A DNA stretch of 64,000 bases from Clostridiales bacterium (lineage in GTDB: Bacteria; Bacillota; Clostridia; Lachnospirales; Anaerotignaceae). The translations under genes were made by a program, and so were the position numbers. The notes beneath the pieces were generated by a model. That model did no database searches. It was not told the origin of the DNA and saw only the letters and a list, made by a program, of their open reading frames with translations. Shown here piece after piece: positions 26,619 through 35,237 of this stretch. The stretch lies in assembly GCA_019423725.1 (NCBI GenBank), contig JAHZAW010000040.1, positions 1 to 64,000 of the forward strand, read 5' to 3'. Numbering within the stretch: the first letter of the stretch is position 1; every line of letters starts with the position of its first letter.

Positions 26619-26771
26619 CTACTCCTTTTCTTCTCTCTTTTTTGAACTGTCTACCACATACTGCATCAATTCGAATATATCTCTGAAATCGGCCGAATAT
26701 ATGGAGTCTTCCATATCTTCTATAAGCATAGCCGGCTCATATTTTTTCAATTCGTCCTTATAGCTAAACAA
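26619..26771 (-). CDS. 50-residue protein with TTG start
   Basis: A short frame between folC and the zinc-ribbon gene, starting at TTG 26771 with GGAGG seven bases upstream (within the last codons of folC) and ending at TAG 26621-26619. Translation: starts MFSYKDELKKYEPAM, continues with IEDMEDSIYSADFRDIFEL and ends VVDSSKKREEKE. It is predicted helical and acidic, with a charged tail. The ideal site, the fit of one base between the folC stop and the TTG, and its own stop inside the next ribosome site argue for a real coupled gene. Function unknown. Confidence 0.65.
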   Translation of the reverse strand: MFSYKDELKKYEPAMLIEDMEDSIYSADFRDIFELMQYVVDSSKKREEKE

Positions 26772-26772
26772 A

Positions 26773-28068
26773 TCATATTCCTCCCATAATTATCGTGCGC
26801 AGCCGTCCAATGAGATAGAGTGAGCCCGCACACAAAAGCACATCGTCTTTACCAGTAAGACTAAGCGCAAATTCATAAGCTTCTTTGATATTTCCAATGC
26901 TGTAAACCTTATCACAGTATCTGCTGACCACATTTTTAAAGCCTTCAGCAGATAAAGCCCTGTCACTGTCAGGTTCGGTTATTACAGCCGTATCGACAAG
27001 GGGCACTATCTCAGATGCCATTTTGTCATATTCCTTGTCCCCAAGCACTCCCATCAGCAGTACTATCCTCCTGCCGGTGAAATATTTCTTCACTGACTCG
27101 GCAAGCATATATACCCCACCCGCATTATGCGCTCCATCGATTATCGTAAGCGGATTTTTGGAGCATACTTCCATCCTGCCGTTCCACTTAGTATCTGCTA
27201 TACCTTTAAGTATGTTTTCATCACTTATATTTATACCATATTTCCTGAGTACAACCGCAGCCAGGACAGCTGTTTCACAGTTTTTCAGCTGGTACTGGCC
27301 TATAAGCGGCAGAAATATGTTCTTTATGTCAAAAATGTCATTCTTAATGGATATTGTAGTTCCATTAATATCACTTTTCTCTGTCCTGATTTCTGAAACT
27401 GCATTATAGTATAGTTTAGCGTTTCTTTCAATACAAAGTTTGTTTATAACATCATATACACGTTTATCCTGCCTGTAAAGCACAACAGGACATCCTTCTT
27501 TTATTATGCCTCCCTTTTCAAAGGCAATGCTCTCAATGGTATTGCCAAGAAATTCTGTATGGTCAAGGCTTATTGATGTTATTACGCTCAGTACCGGTTT
27601 TTTCACCACATTCGTGGCGTCAAACCTTCCTCCAAGCCCTACTTCTATAACGGCATAATCAACATTCTGTTCAGCAAAATATAAATATGCCGCAGCTGTC
27701 AGCTGTTCAAACACAGTTGGCCTTCCGATGGGTTCCTTATTCATCTCATCGGCTTGAAACTTTATTCTTTCAATATACTCAGCAAATTCCTCATTGCTTA
27801 TTTCTTTGTCATTTATTTTGTATCTCTCGTTATATCTCTCAAGATGCGGCGAAGTATAAAGAGCGGTCCTATAGCCCGCTTCAATCAGAATCTGTGTGAG
27901 CATTGAACTTACTGAACCTTTTCCATTGGTTCCCGCAACATGTATTATTTTCAATCTGTCCTGCGGGTCACCAAGTCTATTCAGTATTTCCCTTATCCTG
28001 CTCAGGTCCAGCCTGGAGCCCAGGGCGCTAAGATTATCTATATAATTCAATGCCTCTATGTAATTCAA
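26773..28068 (-). CDS. folC: Folylpolyglutamate synthase / dihydrofolate synthase
   Basis: 431 residues, adds glutamate to dihydropteroate or folate with ATP. The P-loop HVAGTNGKGSVSSML (about 43-57) is the family signature; ALYTSPHLERYNERYKIN and EVGLGGRFDATNVV follow, and the Mur-ligase C-terminal domain includes IIDGAHNAGG. The start is TTG at 28068, with GGAGG eight bases before it; no in-frame ATG is nearby. It leads a small operon with the 50-residue gene and the TPR gene. Confidence 0.93.
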   Translation of the reverse strand: MNYIEALNYIDNLSALGSRLDLSRIREILNRLGDPQDRLKIIHVAGTNGKGSVSSMLTQILIEAGYRTALYTSPHLERYNERYKINDKEISNEEFAEYIERIKFQADEMNKEPIGRPTVFEQLTAAAYLYFAEQNVDYAVIEVGLGGRFDATNVVKKPVLSVITSISLDHTEFLGNTIESIAFEKGGIIKEGCPVVLYRQDKRVYDVINKLCIERNAKLYYNAVSEIRTEKSDINGTTISIKNDIFDIKNIFLPLIGQYQLKNCETAVLAAVVLRKYGINISDENILKGIADTKWNGRMEVCSKNPLTIIDGAHNAGGVYMLAESVKKYFTGRRIVLLMGVLGDKEYDKMASEIVPLVDTAVITEPDSDRALSAEGFKNVVSRYCDKVYSIGNIKEAYEFALSLTGKDDVLLCAGSLYLIGRLRTIIMGGI

Positions 28069-28174
28069 TTACGGTTCCTCCGAAGTAAAATTTCTGTCAT
28101 AATCAAGCCTTCCGGCAGTAATTCTAATATATAGTAACAGCTTTGTCTTTTTTTATCAACATATTTATTCCTTT

Positions 28175-29083
28175 TTAGTCAAAAAGAGATATTTGTCGAT
28201 ATTCATCTTTTTTCTGTTCGGAATATCTTTCTCTGAAAATTTTCGCATAGTCTCTGTCTATGCCATACTTTTTCATCAGCTCTGCAGCTCTGTCAGCCAG
28301 CTCAGTCCTATAGGTCTTTGTGGCATATCCGCCATCCCTGTACATATCCATAAGATCATTAAATATATTTGGATACTCCCTTTTTATGAATGTCATAAAG
28401 ACATTTTTAGTCTCTCCCCTAAGGTTCAAAGCCTGGACTATGGCATAATCCACACCAGCCTTTTCAGCCCTTTCAAAAAGTCCCTCAAGATTTTCATTGG
28501 TGTCAGTCAGGAATGGTATGACAGGCATAATATGAAGCCCTGTCCTGACATTGGTATCTTTAAATGCCTTAAGCATCTCAAACCGTCTCTTATAGGAAAC
28601 AGCGCCCGGTTCAAGTTTCTCCCTTATGTCCTCATCCACCCCTGTTATGGTCGAGGCTACATTAACATATGCCACTTTTGACAGCTCCTCAATAAGGTCA
28701 AAATCCCTGAGTATCAAGTCCGATTTAGTGGATATGGTACAGGGGTTTTTATATTTGATGAGAAGCTTCCATATATCCGGCATTATCCCATATTTTTCCT
28801 CCAGAGGCTGGTAATTATCCGTAACGCCTCCTAAATTTATGGGCTCACCCTTCCAGCTCTTAGAACGAAGGAGCTTTTCCAGACATTCCGCCATATTTAT
28901 TTTAACATAAATTTCATTAAAAAAATCATTGGATTTTATATATTTATGTGTATACAGAGCAAAACAGTATTTGCATCCGTGTCCACATCCACGGTATACG
29001 TTCATATCCCATAAATATGGTACTCCGCCCTTTACTTTATTGCAGGCTGATACACATTTTGTCTCCCTGACCTGATACTGCAT
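28175..29083 (-). CDS. SPL-like radical SAM protein
   Basis: 302 residues. The radical SAM cluster ligands C33, C37, C40 (RGCGHGCKYC) and the SPL-like pattern NVYRGCGHGCKYCFALYTHKY-type context are visible, with the later GGVTDNYQPLE and STKSDLILRD blocks. The family is related to spore photoproduct lyase, but the Cys used by SplB for lesion repair is not evident, and many members have no known substrate. ATG 29083 is preceded by GGTGA; the promoter is so close that the leader is only about ten bases. Located upstream of folC. Confidence 0.82.
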   Translation of the reverse strand: MQYQVRETKCVSACNKVKGGVPYLWDMNVYRGCGHGCKYCFALYTHKYIKSNDFFNEIYVKINMAECLEKLLRSKSWKGEPINLGGVTDNYQPLEEKYGIMPDIWKLLIKYKNPCTISTKSDLILRDFDLIEELSKVAYVNVASTITGVDEDIREKLEPGAVSYKRRFEMLKAFKDTNVRTGLHIMPVIPFLTDTNENLEGLFERAEKAGVDYAIVQALNLRGETKNVFMTFIKREYPNIFNDLMDMYRDGGYATKTYRTELADRAAELMKKYGIDRDYAKIFRERYSEQKKDEYRQISLFD

Positions 29084-29099
29084 ATAAATCACCATTTTT

Positions 29100-29105
29100 A
29101 TTATA
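29100..29105 (-). promoter_or_regulatory. Extended -10 promoter of the radical SAM gene
   Basis: The minus strand reads TGG-TATAAT, an extended -10, ending 16 bases before the chosen ATG. No good -35 is seen. Confidence 0.5.
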
Positions 29106-29155
29106 CCATAAAAGTTAAAAATTCCTCATAAATTTAAGGCCATTACAGCCTTAAC

Positions 29156-29190
29156 TGCACAAAAAGGAACTCCCAAAGGGAGTTCCTTTT
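29156..29190 (-). terminator. Terminator of the LarA-like gene
   Basis: A perfect 13-bp stem (29190-29178 with 29174-29162, loop of three) is followed by T on the minus strand. Confidence 0.92.
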
Positions 29191-29210
29191 ATATGTATAT
29201 TCATTTATTA

Positions 29211-30512
29211 TCAGTCAACGATAAATCCTTCATCATCAAACTTGAGCTCATAGGGTCCCTCAACATAATTGATCTCAGGATGAGATTTAAGTTCTTCATA
29301 AAGGGGCTCTGATACTTCGATGTGGGCTGTCTCAAGGGTATTCTTTATCCTTACGATACGGGGTCTCTTCATATCTATGCCTGAGCAGCATTTGATAGAT
29401 GTGTATATTGCATCTCTATCATTGTTTCTATATGTGGGGATTCCACCGCCGCCGCCAAGCACCGTTGCTGTAACAACGTTTGTCCATGTAGCGTCCCAGT
29501 CGATGCTGTTAAGGCATCTTCTTGTTGACATATCAGCAAGACCGATACCAACACCTGAATGATGAGATTCCTCTGTCACGCCTCTTACCATTATGTATCT
29601 GATTCCTGTATCATCTACGAATGTCTGGGCCATATTGCGTCCAACAACATTGGGGTCCATACCTGAACCTGAAATATTTTTGCCGATCTCATCGATAATA
29701 AGAAGGTCGATATCTTTAAATTTGAAATTGGGTATCTTAGCCTTTGCTTCTTCCTGCATCTCCGCATCCACCTGGAAAATGTTGCTCCTGTCGCACATCT
29801 TTATGGTGCATATATCATCATAGGCATTCTGAAGAACACCGATACCGAATACGAACTTGCAGTTATCAAGGAATACCTGTCCGAGTTCGGGTAAAAGTGT
29901 GGGGATATATTTATATCCCTGAGCGTGGAACATGGAAGCTCCCTTATGGTTTCCAAGACCGATGGCAACCATCTTGAAAAGTCCGCTTTCATGTTTGCCC
30001 CTGAACTCTGTATGGGGTTTTACCTTATTGAAAAGAACAATACCATCAGCTTCTGTGGCGATCTTATCCACATAAACGGGAGCTCCGTTGGAAAGTTTGC
30101 CTACCTCAACTACTTCCATTGATGAAGGTATCTTAACTCCCATGCTTTCCTCTGTTATTCCAAGGCTCGCAAGAACTTCCAGCTGTCCCTCAGCTGTAGC
30201 TCCGCCATGGCTTCCCATCGCGGGAACGATGAACGGATCTGCTCCCCATTCTTTCATTGTATCAAGGATAGCTCTTACCATTTCAGGAAGGAAAGGAATA
30301 CCACGGCTTCCAACGGTAACGGCGATTTTTTTGCCCTTTAAAGCTGCCTTATCGATACCCTGGTAATCAGCCATCATTTTTTTGATATATGCTGCCGGAT
30401 CATCGATCTTATTTGAGTCATAAACCTGTGTCATCTTATACATGGGAGGAATTTCCACCATGTCAAGTCCCTGGATTACAAAATCCATTTCCGGAAAATC
30501 AATAAATCTCAT
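29211..30512 (-). CDS. LarA-like (DUF2088) protein, putative 2-hydroxyacid racemase
   Basis: 433 residues of the lactate-racemase N-terminal domain superfamily. In LarA three histidines and the lysine that carries the nickel-pincer cofactor are essential; candidates here are H102 (GSHGGAT), H167 (VKPHTEF), K173 or K180 (RGKHESGLFK) and H189 (LGNHKGA). The family interconverts D/L 2-hydroxyacids, but many members have other or unknown substrates. No larB, larC or larE cofactor genes are near, so the cofactor would have to be made by genes elsewhere. It is a single-gene transcript with a consensus promoter; GGAGG precedes the ATG. Confidence 0.78.
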   Translation of the reverse strand: MRFIDFPEMDFVIQGLDMVEIPPMYKMTQVYDSNKIDDPAAYIKKMMADYQGIDKAALKGKKIAVTVGSRGIPFLPEMVRAILDTMKEWGADPFIVPAMGSHGGATAEGQLEVLASLGITEESMGVKIPSSMEVVEVGKLSNGAPVYVDKIATEADGIVLFNKVKPHTEFRGKHESGLFKMVAIGLGNHKGASMFHAQGYKYIPTLLPELGQVFLDNCKFVFGIGVLQNAYDDICTIKMCDRSNIFQVDAEMQEEAKAKIPNFKFKDIDLLIIDEIGKNISGSGMDPNVVGRNMAQTFVDDTGIRYIMVRGVTEESHHSGVGIGLADMSTRRCLNSIDWDATWTNVVTATVLGGGGGIPTYRNNDRDAIYTSIKCCSGIDMKRPRIVRIKNTLETAHIEVSEPLYEELKSHPEINYVEGPYELKFDDEGFIVD

Positions 30513-30604
30513 AAAAATAACCTCCTTGTGATGTGTATAATTTTTTATCGTGCCCGCGGTCTAATCCCCATTAAAACCACGAAACACTTTATTTCCCATT
30601 AAAA

Positions 30605-30633
30605 ATTATAAACTGTAAAATTGTGTATGTCAA
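30605..30633 (-). promoter_or_regulatory. Consensus promoter of the LarA-like gene
   Basis: On the minus strand TTGACA (30633-30628) and TATAAT (30610-30605) are exactly 17 bases apart, a perfect sigma-A promoter. The leader is about 85 bases. This promoter and the inverted repeat at 30667-30696 are the recognisable elements of the 414-base, AT-rich gap 30513-30926; no gene is seen in it. Confidence 0.85.
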
Positions 30634-30666
30634 TGAATTTTGTTTAATTTTATCATTAAATTTGAC

Positions 30667-30696
30667 TTGTATTATGTGTAATATGACATAATACAA
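30667..30696. promoter_or_regulatory. 11-bp inverted repeat upstream of the LarA-like promoter
   Basis: TTGTATTATGT (30667-30677) and ACATAATACAA (30686-30696) are perfect reverse complements around an eight-base spacer. It lies 33 bases upstream of the -35 element, a usual position for an activator. It could equally serve spoVT on the other side. Confidence 0.6.
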
Positions 30697-30926
30697 TGGA
30701 TGCTTTTCGTCTTTTATTATAATTTATTGTGAATTTTTCATCTAATTTTTAAAAAGATAACTAAAAATTTATTAGTTTTAAACAAACGAATTTTTAAAGG
30801 CAAAGATTTTAAATTATGTAAACTATAGACTATAAATTTTGATTTATTTTCCTGTATTATATTTCAAACATTGCAAATAATAACAGCACATAAAAAATCT
30901 GTGAATCTGGAAAGGAAAATGATAAT

Positions 30927-31478
30927 ATGAAAGCAACAGGCATTGTAAGAAGAATAGATGATCTTGGAAGAGTAGTAATACCAAAGGAAATAAGAAGAAC
31001 ATTAAGGATAAGAGAAGGAGATCCCCTTGAGATCTTCACTGACTCAGACGGAGAGATAATCCTCAAAAAATATTCACCCATAGGAGAACTTGGCGCCTTT
31101 GCCAGAGAATATGCTGAATCCCTGGCCCAGACCATCGGACATGTTACCTGTATCGTTGATAAAGACCAGATAATAGCCGTTTCCGGGGGCCCCAAAAAAG
31201 ACTTTTATGAAAAACATATCAGTTCAGCCATGGAAAAATGCATCAACGCCAGAAGCACACATGTCGCCAACAGAAACGACAGCGATTTCGTTCCTTTACT
31301 TGAAGAAGATACACCTGCTGAGGGAAAATATAATTACCAGCTCATCGCTCCCATCATCTGTGAAGGAGACGCCCTTGGTGCCATCGTATTCCTCTCTCCC
31401 GATAAAAAGATGGGTGAGGTCGAAGGCAAACTTGCCCAGACTGCCGCAGGATTTTTAGGAAAACAGATGGAGCAGTGA
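30927..31478 (+). CDS. spoVT: Stage V sporulation protein T
   Basis: 183 residues, a transcription factor of the forespore. The N-terminal AbrB-type swapped-hairpin DNA-binding domain is clear (KATGIVRRIDDLGRVVIPKEIRRTLRIREGDPLEI-type sequence, residues 2-50), and the C-terminal GAF-like domain spans about 60-180. In Bacillus it is made under sigma-G and tunes late forespore genes. A sigma-G promoter could not be assigned with confidence in the AT-rich upstream region. AAAGGA lies upstream of ATG. Confidence 0.94.
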   Translation: MKATGIVRRIDDLGRVVIPKEIRRTLRIREGDPLEIFTDSDGEIILKKYSPIGELGAFAREYAESLAQTIGHVTCIVDKDQIIAVSGGPKKDFYEKHISSAMEKCINARSTHVANRNDSDFVPLLEEDTPAEGKYNYQLIAPIICEGDALGAIVFLSPDKKMGEVEGKLAQTAAGFLGKQMEQ

Positions 31479-31510
31479 TCTTTGAAAACATTTCACATCC
31501 CTGAAAAACA

Positions 31511-31549
31511 AAAATGACGGATATACCTGAGGGTAATATCCGTCATTTT
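31511..31549. terminator. Bidirectional terminator between spoVT and ksgA
   Basis: A perfect 14-bp stem (31511-31524 with 31536-31549) has A/T-rich flanks on both sides. Confidence 0.92.
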
Positions 31550-31563
31550 ATATTGCTGTATAC

Positions 31564-32436
31564 TTATTTTTTTATTTCAAATATTTTTTCCGTAAGGGTT
31601 GCAAACTGCTCGATGCTCATGGCCTCTCCCCTTATTTTCTCATTAAGGCCTGCTGAGTTTATAACAGCAGCCATTTCTTCCTTTGTGAGCTCAAAGCCGC
31701 CCTGATTGCAGAGGGTATTCAAAAGAGTTTTCCTCCTCTGTCCAAAGGCGCATTTTACCAGCTTGAAAAACAGCTTTTTATCGCACACATCAACGGGAGG
31801 CTTATCCCTTAGCTTTAAAGTTATGACAGCTGAAGCCACCTTAGGCCTTGGCATAAAGCATGAAGGCTGTACTATCATATTTATCTCCGCATCTGAATAA
31901 AACTGCACCGCTATGGAAAGAGCTCCATAATCTCCATTTCCGGGGCCGGCCTGCATGCGCTCGGCCACCTCCTTCTGGACCATCACGGTCATGGATTCTA
32001 CGGCATTTTTCTTTTCCAGCATATCCATGATTATGGGTGTCGTTATATAGTAAGGCAGATTGGCAACGACTTTAAATGGCTTTCCATCATTCTTTTCCGC
32101 TGATAACTTTTCTATATCACATTTAAGGACATCGGCATTTATTATCTCCACATTATCATAGTCAGCAAGCGTCTCTGAAAGTATAGGTATGAGTTTTGTG
32201 TCTATCTCCAGGGCTATGACCTTTTTAGCCCTCTCAGCGGCCACCTGGGTCAAAGCTCCAAATCCCGGGCCAATCTCAAGTACCGTGTCATCCTTTGTTA
32301 TACCAGCAGCGTCGGCTATATTTTCAAGGATATTTGAGTCTATGAGGAAGTTCTGGCCAAATCCCTTTTTGAAATTGAAGCCGTAACGTTCCATTATCGC
32401 CTTAGTTCTTAAGGGCGTAGCAATACGTTCTGTCAT
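31564..32436 (-). CDS. rsmA: 16S rRNA dimethyladenosine transferase
   Basis: 290 residues (also called KsgA). Dimethylates two adjacent adenosines in the 3' hairpin of 16S rRNA late in 30S assembly. SAM-binding motif VLEIGPGFGALT, the N-terminal KKGFGQNFLID and the catalytic NLPYYITTPI are all seen. AAGGAG lies upstream of ATG. Last gene of a four-gene minus-strand run (HD protein, hydrolase, small exporter, rsmA) with gaps of 4-15 bases. Confidence 0.96.
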   Translation of the reverse strand: MTERIATPLRTKAIMERYGFNFKKGFGQNFLIDSNILENIADAAGITKDDTVLEIGPGFGALTQVAAERAKKVIALEIDTKLIPILSETLADYDNVEIINADVLKCDIEKLSAEKNDGKPFKVVANLPYYITTPIIMDMLEKKNAVESMTVMVQKEVAERMQAGPGNGDYGALSIAVQFYSDAEINMIVQPSCFMPRPKVASAVITLKLRDKPPVDVCDKKLFFKLVKCAFGQRRKTLLNTLCNQGGFELTKEEMAAVINSAGLNEKIRGEAMSIEQFATLTEKIFEIKK

Positions 32437-32450
32437 ATTAATGTTTCTCC

Positions 32451-32948
32451 TTACATAACGATTCCAAGCAGTCCATAGCTGAATATGGATATTATAACAC
32501 CGGCCATTATTACTCCGACTACAATGACACCGAATGACTTTTTGACATCCATATTAAGAAGGGCCGCTATGAGTGAGCCTGTCCAGGCACCCGTTCCGGG
32601 AAGAGGTATCCCAACAAATAAAAGAAGTCCCCAATAGGCATATTTCTGTATTTTATCGCTCTTGCTTATGGCCTTGCTCTCAAGTTTTTCTACCATTCCC
32701 CTGAGCCTTGTTTTTTTCATAAGCTTGAAAATATACTTGATAAAAACAAGTATAAAGGGTATAGGAATGATATTTCCTATAAAAGCAATCAAAAACGACG
32801 GCACAAGATCAAGTCCCAGCAGGAATCCCGCGATGATACCGCCTCTTAATTCAAGTATCGGAAAAAGCGATACTATAAAAACAATCGCTTCCGGGCTGAA
32901 TGTACCTCCAAGGTTCTGTACAAACCAGCCCGCTATCTGTTCTGACAT
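32451..32948 (-). CDS. Small multidrug-export-type membrane protein (COG2426)
   Basis: 165 residues with about four hydrophobic segments. The signatures SLFPILELRGGIIAGFLLG near the N-terminus and GIPLPGTGAWTGSLIAALL later match the COG2426/small multidrug exporter family, whose members resemble DedA-like folds. True drug export has not been shown for most. It lies 14 bases upstream of rsmA in the same operon. Confidence 0.85.
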   Translation of the reverse strand: MSEQIAGWFVQNLGGTFSPEAIVFIVSLFPILELRGGIIAGFLLGLDLVPSFLIAFIGNIIPIPFILVFIKYIFKLMKKTRLRGMVEKLESKAISKSDKIQKYAYWGLLLFVGIPLPGTGAWTGSLIAALLNMDVKKSFGVIVVGVIMAGVIISIFSYGLLGIVM

Positions 32949-32963
32949 TACTCAGCCTCCAAA

Positions 32964-33899
32964 TCAAATATTTTTTTCAAACCAGTTATAAAGAATGCTG
33001 TATACCTTCTGTTTTTTGACATCATTGAGAAGTTCATGTCTTGCCCCATGAAGAAGTTTTATCTCAACGGCGGTACATCCTGCTTTTAACATCATATTAT
33101 ATACTTTTCTGACACCTTTTCCATAGTTTCCGACGGGGTCCTCTGATCCTGATATGAGAAGCATCGGAAGGTCAGGCGGAAGGGATTTAGCCCATTTTGA
33201 TGTATTCACATCTTTTATCAGAAGGAAAAGATCTCTGTATCCCTCATTTGTGAATAAAAATCCACAGTTATCATCGTTGATATATTTATCCACGGCACTT
33301 TTATCCGTTGAGAGCCAGTCAAAATTAGTCTCCGCATCCTTTATCCTTTTGTTGAATGAGCCAAAGGCTATTTTATTTAAAAGCTCACCCTTTTCTCCCG
33401 GTTTCTTCTTTGCCAAATATTTTGAAAGAAGTATACCTCCCGGAAGTTTTGGATCAGCATATCCGCTTCCCATAAATACAGCGCCATTAAAATTATTTCC
33501 ATAATCGGCCATATATTCCCTTGCCAGAAATGAACCCATGCTGTGGCCAAGCATAAAATAAGGAATATCAGGAAATTCCAGCCTCATAACTCCCTCAAGA
33601 TAATTCATATCATCAATGAGATACTGCCAGCTGTTATCCCTCTTTCCAAAGTATCCCCTTTCTTTGCCGCTTTCCACAGAAAGGCCATGGCCGGCATGGT
33701 CATTGCCTACGACCACATAGCCCCTCCTTGCAAGATAAACAGCAAAATCCTCATATCTGAGTATGTACTCCGCCATGCCGTGCACCAGCTGTACGACAGC
33801 TCTGTAATGTTTGCAGTCGGCGTCCCTCCATACGCAGCCAAATATATCATGACCTCCGTTGGATGCGGGAAAATTAAGTTCATATCTAGTTATATCCAT
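32964..33899 (-). CDS. Alpha/beta hydrolase, monoacylglycerol lipase-like
   Basis: 311 residues, cytoplasmic. The nucleophile elbow is GHSMGS with S120; the acid is likely the Asp in SGSEDPVGNYG, and the base the His in LHGARHELLND. QLVHGMAEYILRYEDFA is the oxyanion region typical of the monoacylglycerol lipase/lysophospholipase branch. The substrate is probably a short glyceride or lysolipid, by family only. It begins four bases after the HD-domain gene stops. Confidence 0.85.
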   Translation of the reverse strand: MDITRYELNFPASNGGHDIFGCVWRDADCKHYRAVVQLVHGMAEYILRYEDFAVYLARRGYVVVGNDHAGHGLSVESGKERGYFGKRDNSWQYLIDDMNYLEGVMRLEFPDIPYFMLGHSMGSFLAREYMADYGNNFNGAVFMGSGYADPKLPGGILLSKYLAKKKPGEKGELLNKIAFGSFNKRIKDAETNFDWLSTDKSAVDKYINDDNCGFLFTNEGYRDLFLLIKDVNTSKWAKSLPPDLPMLLISGSEDPVGNYGKGVRKVYNMMLKAGCTAVEIKLLHGARHELLNDVKKQKVYSILYNWFEKNI

Positions 33900-33903
33900 C
33901 TTG

Positions 33904-34482
33904 TCACTCTCCGTCTATATTTCCCTTAAGGCCAATGGCTTCAGCACATTCTCTCATGCCCTCGATGGTCTCCTTTATGACGTCATCAAGGCTGAGTCCG
34001 AGCATCTGACAGCCATTTTCGATAACTTCCCTGTTGACTCCAGCCGCAAAGCTGTGTGTCTTGAATTTTTTCTTAACACTCTTTACTTCGATATCCAGAA
34101 CGCTCTTTGACGGCCTCATAAGACAGGCAGCTGTTATAAGCCCTGTAAGCTCATCGATGGTATATAATACCTTCTCCATCCTTTCCACCGGCTCCACATC
34201 TGAACATAATCCCCATCCATGGGAACATACAGCGTGTATATAATCCTCATCTATTCCCTTCTGGCGCATTATCTCAGCGGATTTTGTACAGTGTTCATCG
34301 GGGTACATCTCATAATCAAGGTCATGTATAAGACCTATTATTCCCCATTTTTCAATATCTTCACCATATAAAGCCGCAAAATGCCTCATAACTCCCTCAA
34401 CGGTAAGGCCATGCTTTATAAGCGCCTCCGATTTGTTGTACTCAGTAAAAAGTTCCCATGCCTGTTCTCTTGTAAGTCTCAT
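33904..34482 (-). CDS. HD-domain hydrolase
   Basis: 192 residues with a metal-binding HD domain: H34 in VMRHFA, H53-D54 in GLIHDLDYE, and His in AVCSHGWG and a later Asp in YTIDELTGL. This single-domain HDIG-like family (often annotated as hydrolase) is common in Clostridia with no proven substrate; nucleotides are likely. First gene of the rsmA operon. Confidence 0.85.
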   Translation of the reverse strand: MRLTREQAWELFTEYNKSEALIKHGLTVEGVMRHFAALYGEDIEKWGIIGLIHDLDYEMYPDEHCTKSAEIMRQKGIDEDYIHAVCSHGWGLCSDVEPVERMEKVLYTIDELTGLITAACLMRPSKSVLDIEVKSVKKKFKTHSFAAGVNREVIENGCQMLGLSLDDVIKETIEGMRECAEAIGLKGNIDGE

Positions 34483-34508
34483 TATTATGCCTCCGTAAAA
34501 ATTTATGT

Positions 34509-35147
34509 TTATTTAAGTCCCAGAATCCTCAGGGCATTATTCATGTCATAGACCGTTGCCGCATCCTTTGGACTTATCATATTGTCATCATCAGCCGTAA
34601 GTATACCTTCACTTACTGCCCATCTCATGCTGTCCTGCGCCCATCCGCTTATATCCTCAGCATCTGAAAAATTAAGAAGAAGATTAGGCACCTTACCATC
34701 GGCGAATCTGAAAAGCATGGCTGCCAGCTGTTCCCTTGTGGCAATATCAGCCTTGCCATACTCATCTTCTCCATAGCCATACATTATTTCATTATAATAT
34801 GACCATATGGCCGCGGGTCCTTCCTCGGAATCAAAATATGCCACGCCAACACTGCCGCTTACGGCAACTTCAGGCCTGCCGGCTATATCATACAGTTCCT
34901 GCATGAGCATATCTCTAGTCAAGGTCTGGCTTTTCTCCTTCTCCTCCACACTTTCCTTTATGCCCGTGATATTTTCAAGCTCATAGGTCCTTGACACGGG
35001 CACAGAGGCATCATTATCTCCAATTTCGTCTGTCACTCCATCGGGCATTTCCACCCCTTCTGAGACTTTCTGAGTATCCTGGGCAAATACCGGAACGGTG
35101 TTTAAGGCTAAAGCCGCGATCATAACAGAACATAACATTTTTTTCAT
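34509..35147 (-). CDS. Small secreted SLH-motif protein
   Basis: 212 residues. Signal peptide 1-22 (LCSVMIAALALNTVPVFA, cut before QDTQ), an acidic low-complexity region, then sequence like SLH repeats (TRDMLMQELYDIAGRP; IATREQLAAMLFRFADGK; FSDAEDISGWAQDSMRWAVSEGILT). One clear and one or two degenerate SLH units suggest attachment to the cell wall polymer. GGGGG lies upstream of ATG. It is near spoIVA, but a link to sporulation is only guesswork. Confidence 0.75.
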   Translation of the reverse strand: MKKMLCSVMIAALALNTVPVFAQDTQKVSEGVEMPDGVTDEIGDNDASVPVSRTYELENITGIKESVEEKEKSQTLTRDMLMQELYDIAGRPEVAVSGSVGVAYFDSEEGPAAIWSYYNEIMYGYGEDEYGKADIATREQLAAMLFRFADGKVPNLLLNFSDAEDISGWAQDSMRWAVSEGILTADDDNMISPKDAATVYDMNNALRILGLK

Positions 35148-35237
35148 AATAATACCCCCTTTTATAGTGTAAGTTTATCTACATTATAAAGCAAAGGGGG
35201 TATTTTGTCATTATTTAAGTTATTATGTTCAACTTTT

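Noticed and set aside
30513..30926. Small RNA or gene in the long gap between the LarA-like gene and spoVT
   Set aside because: Very AT-rich, no frame with a ribosome site, and no terminator inside; only the promoter and inverted repeat can be supported.
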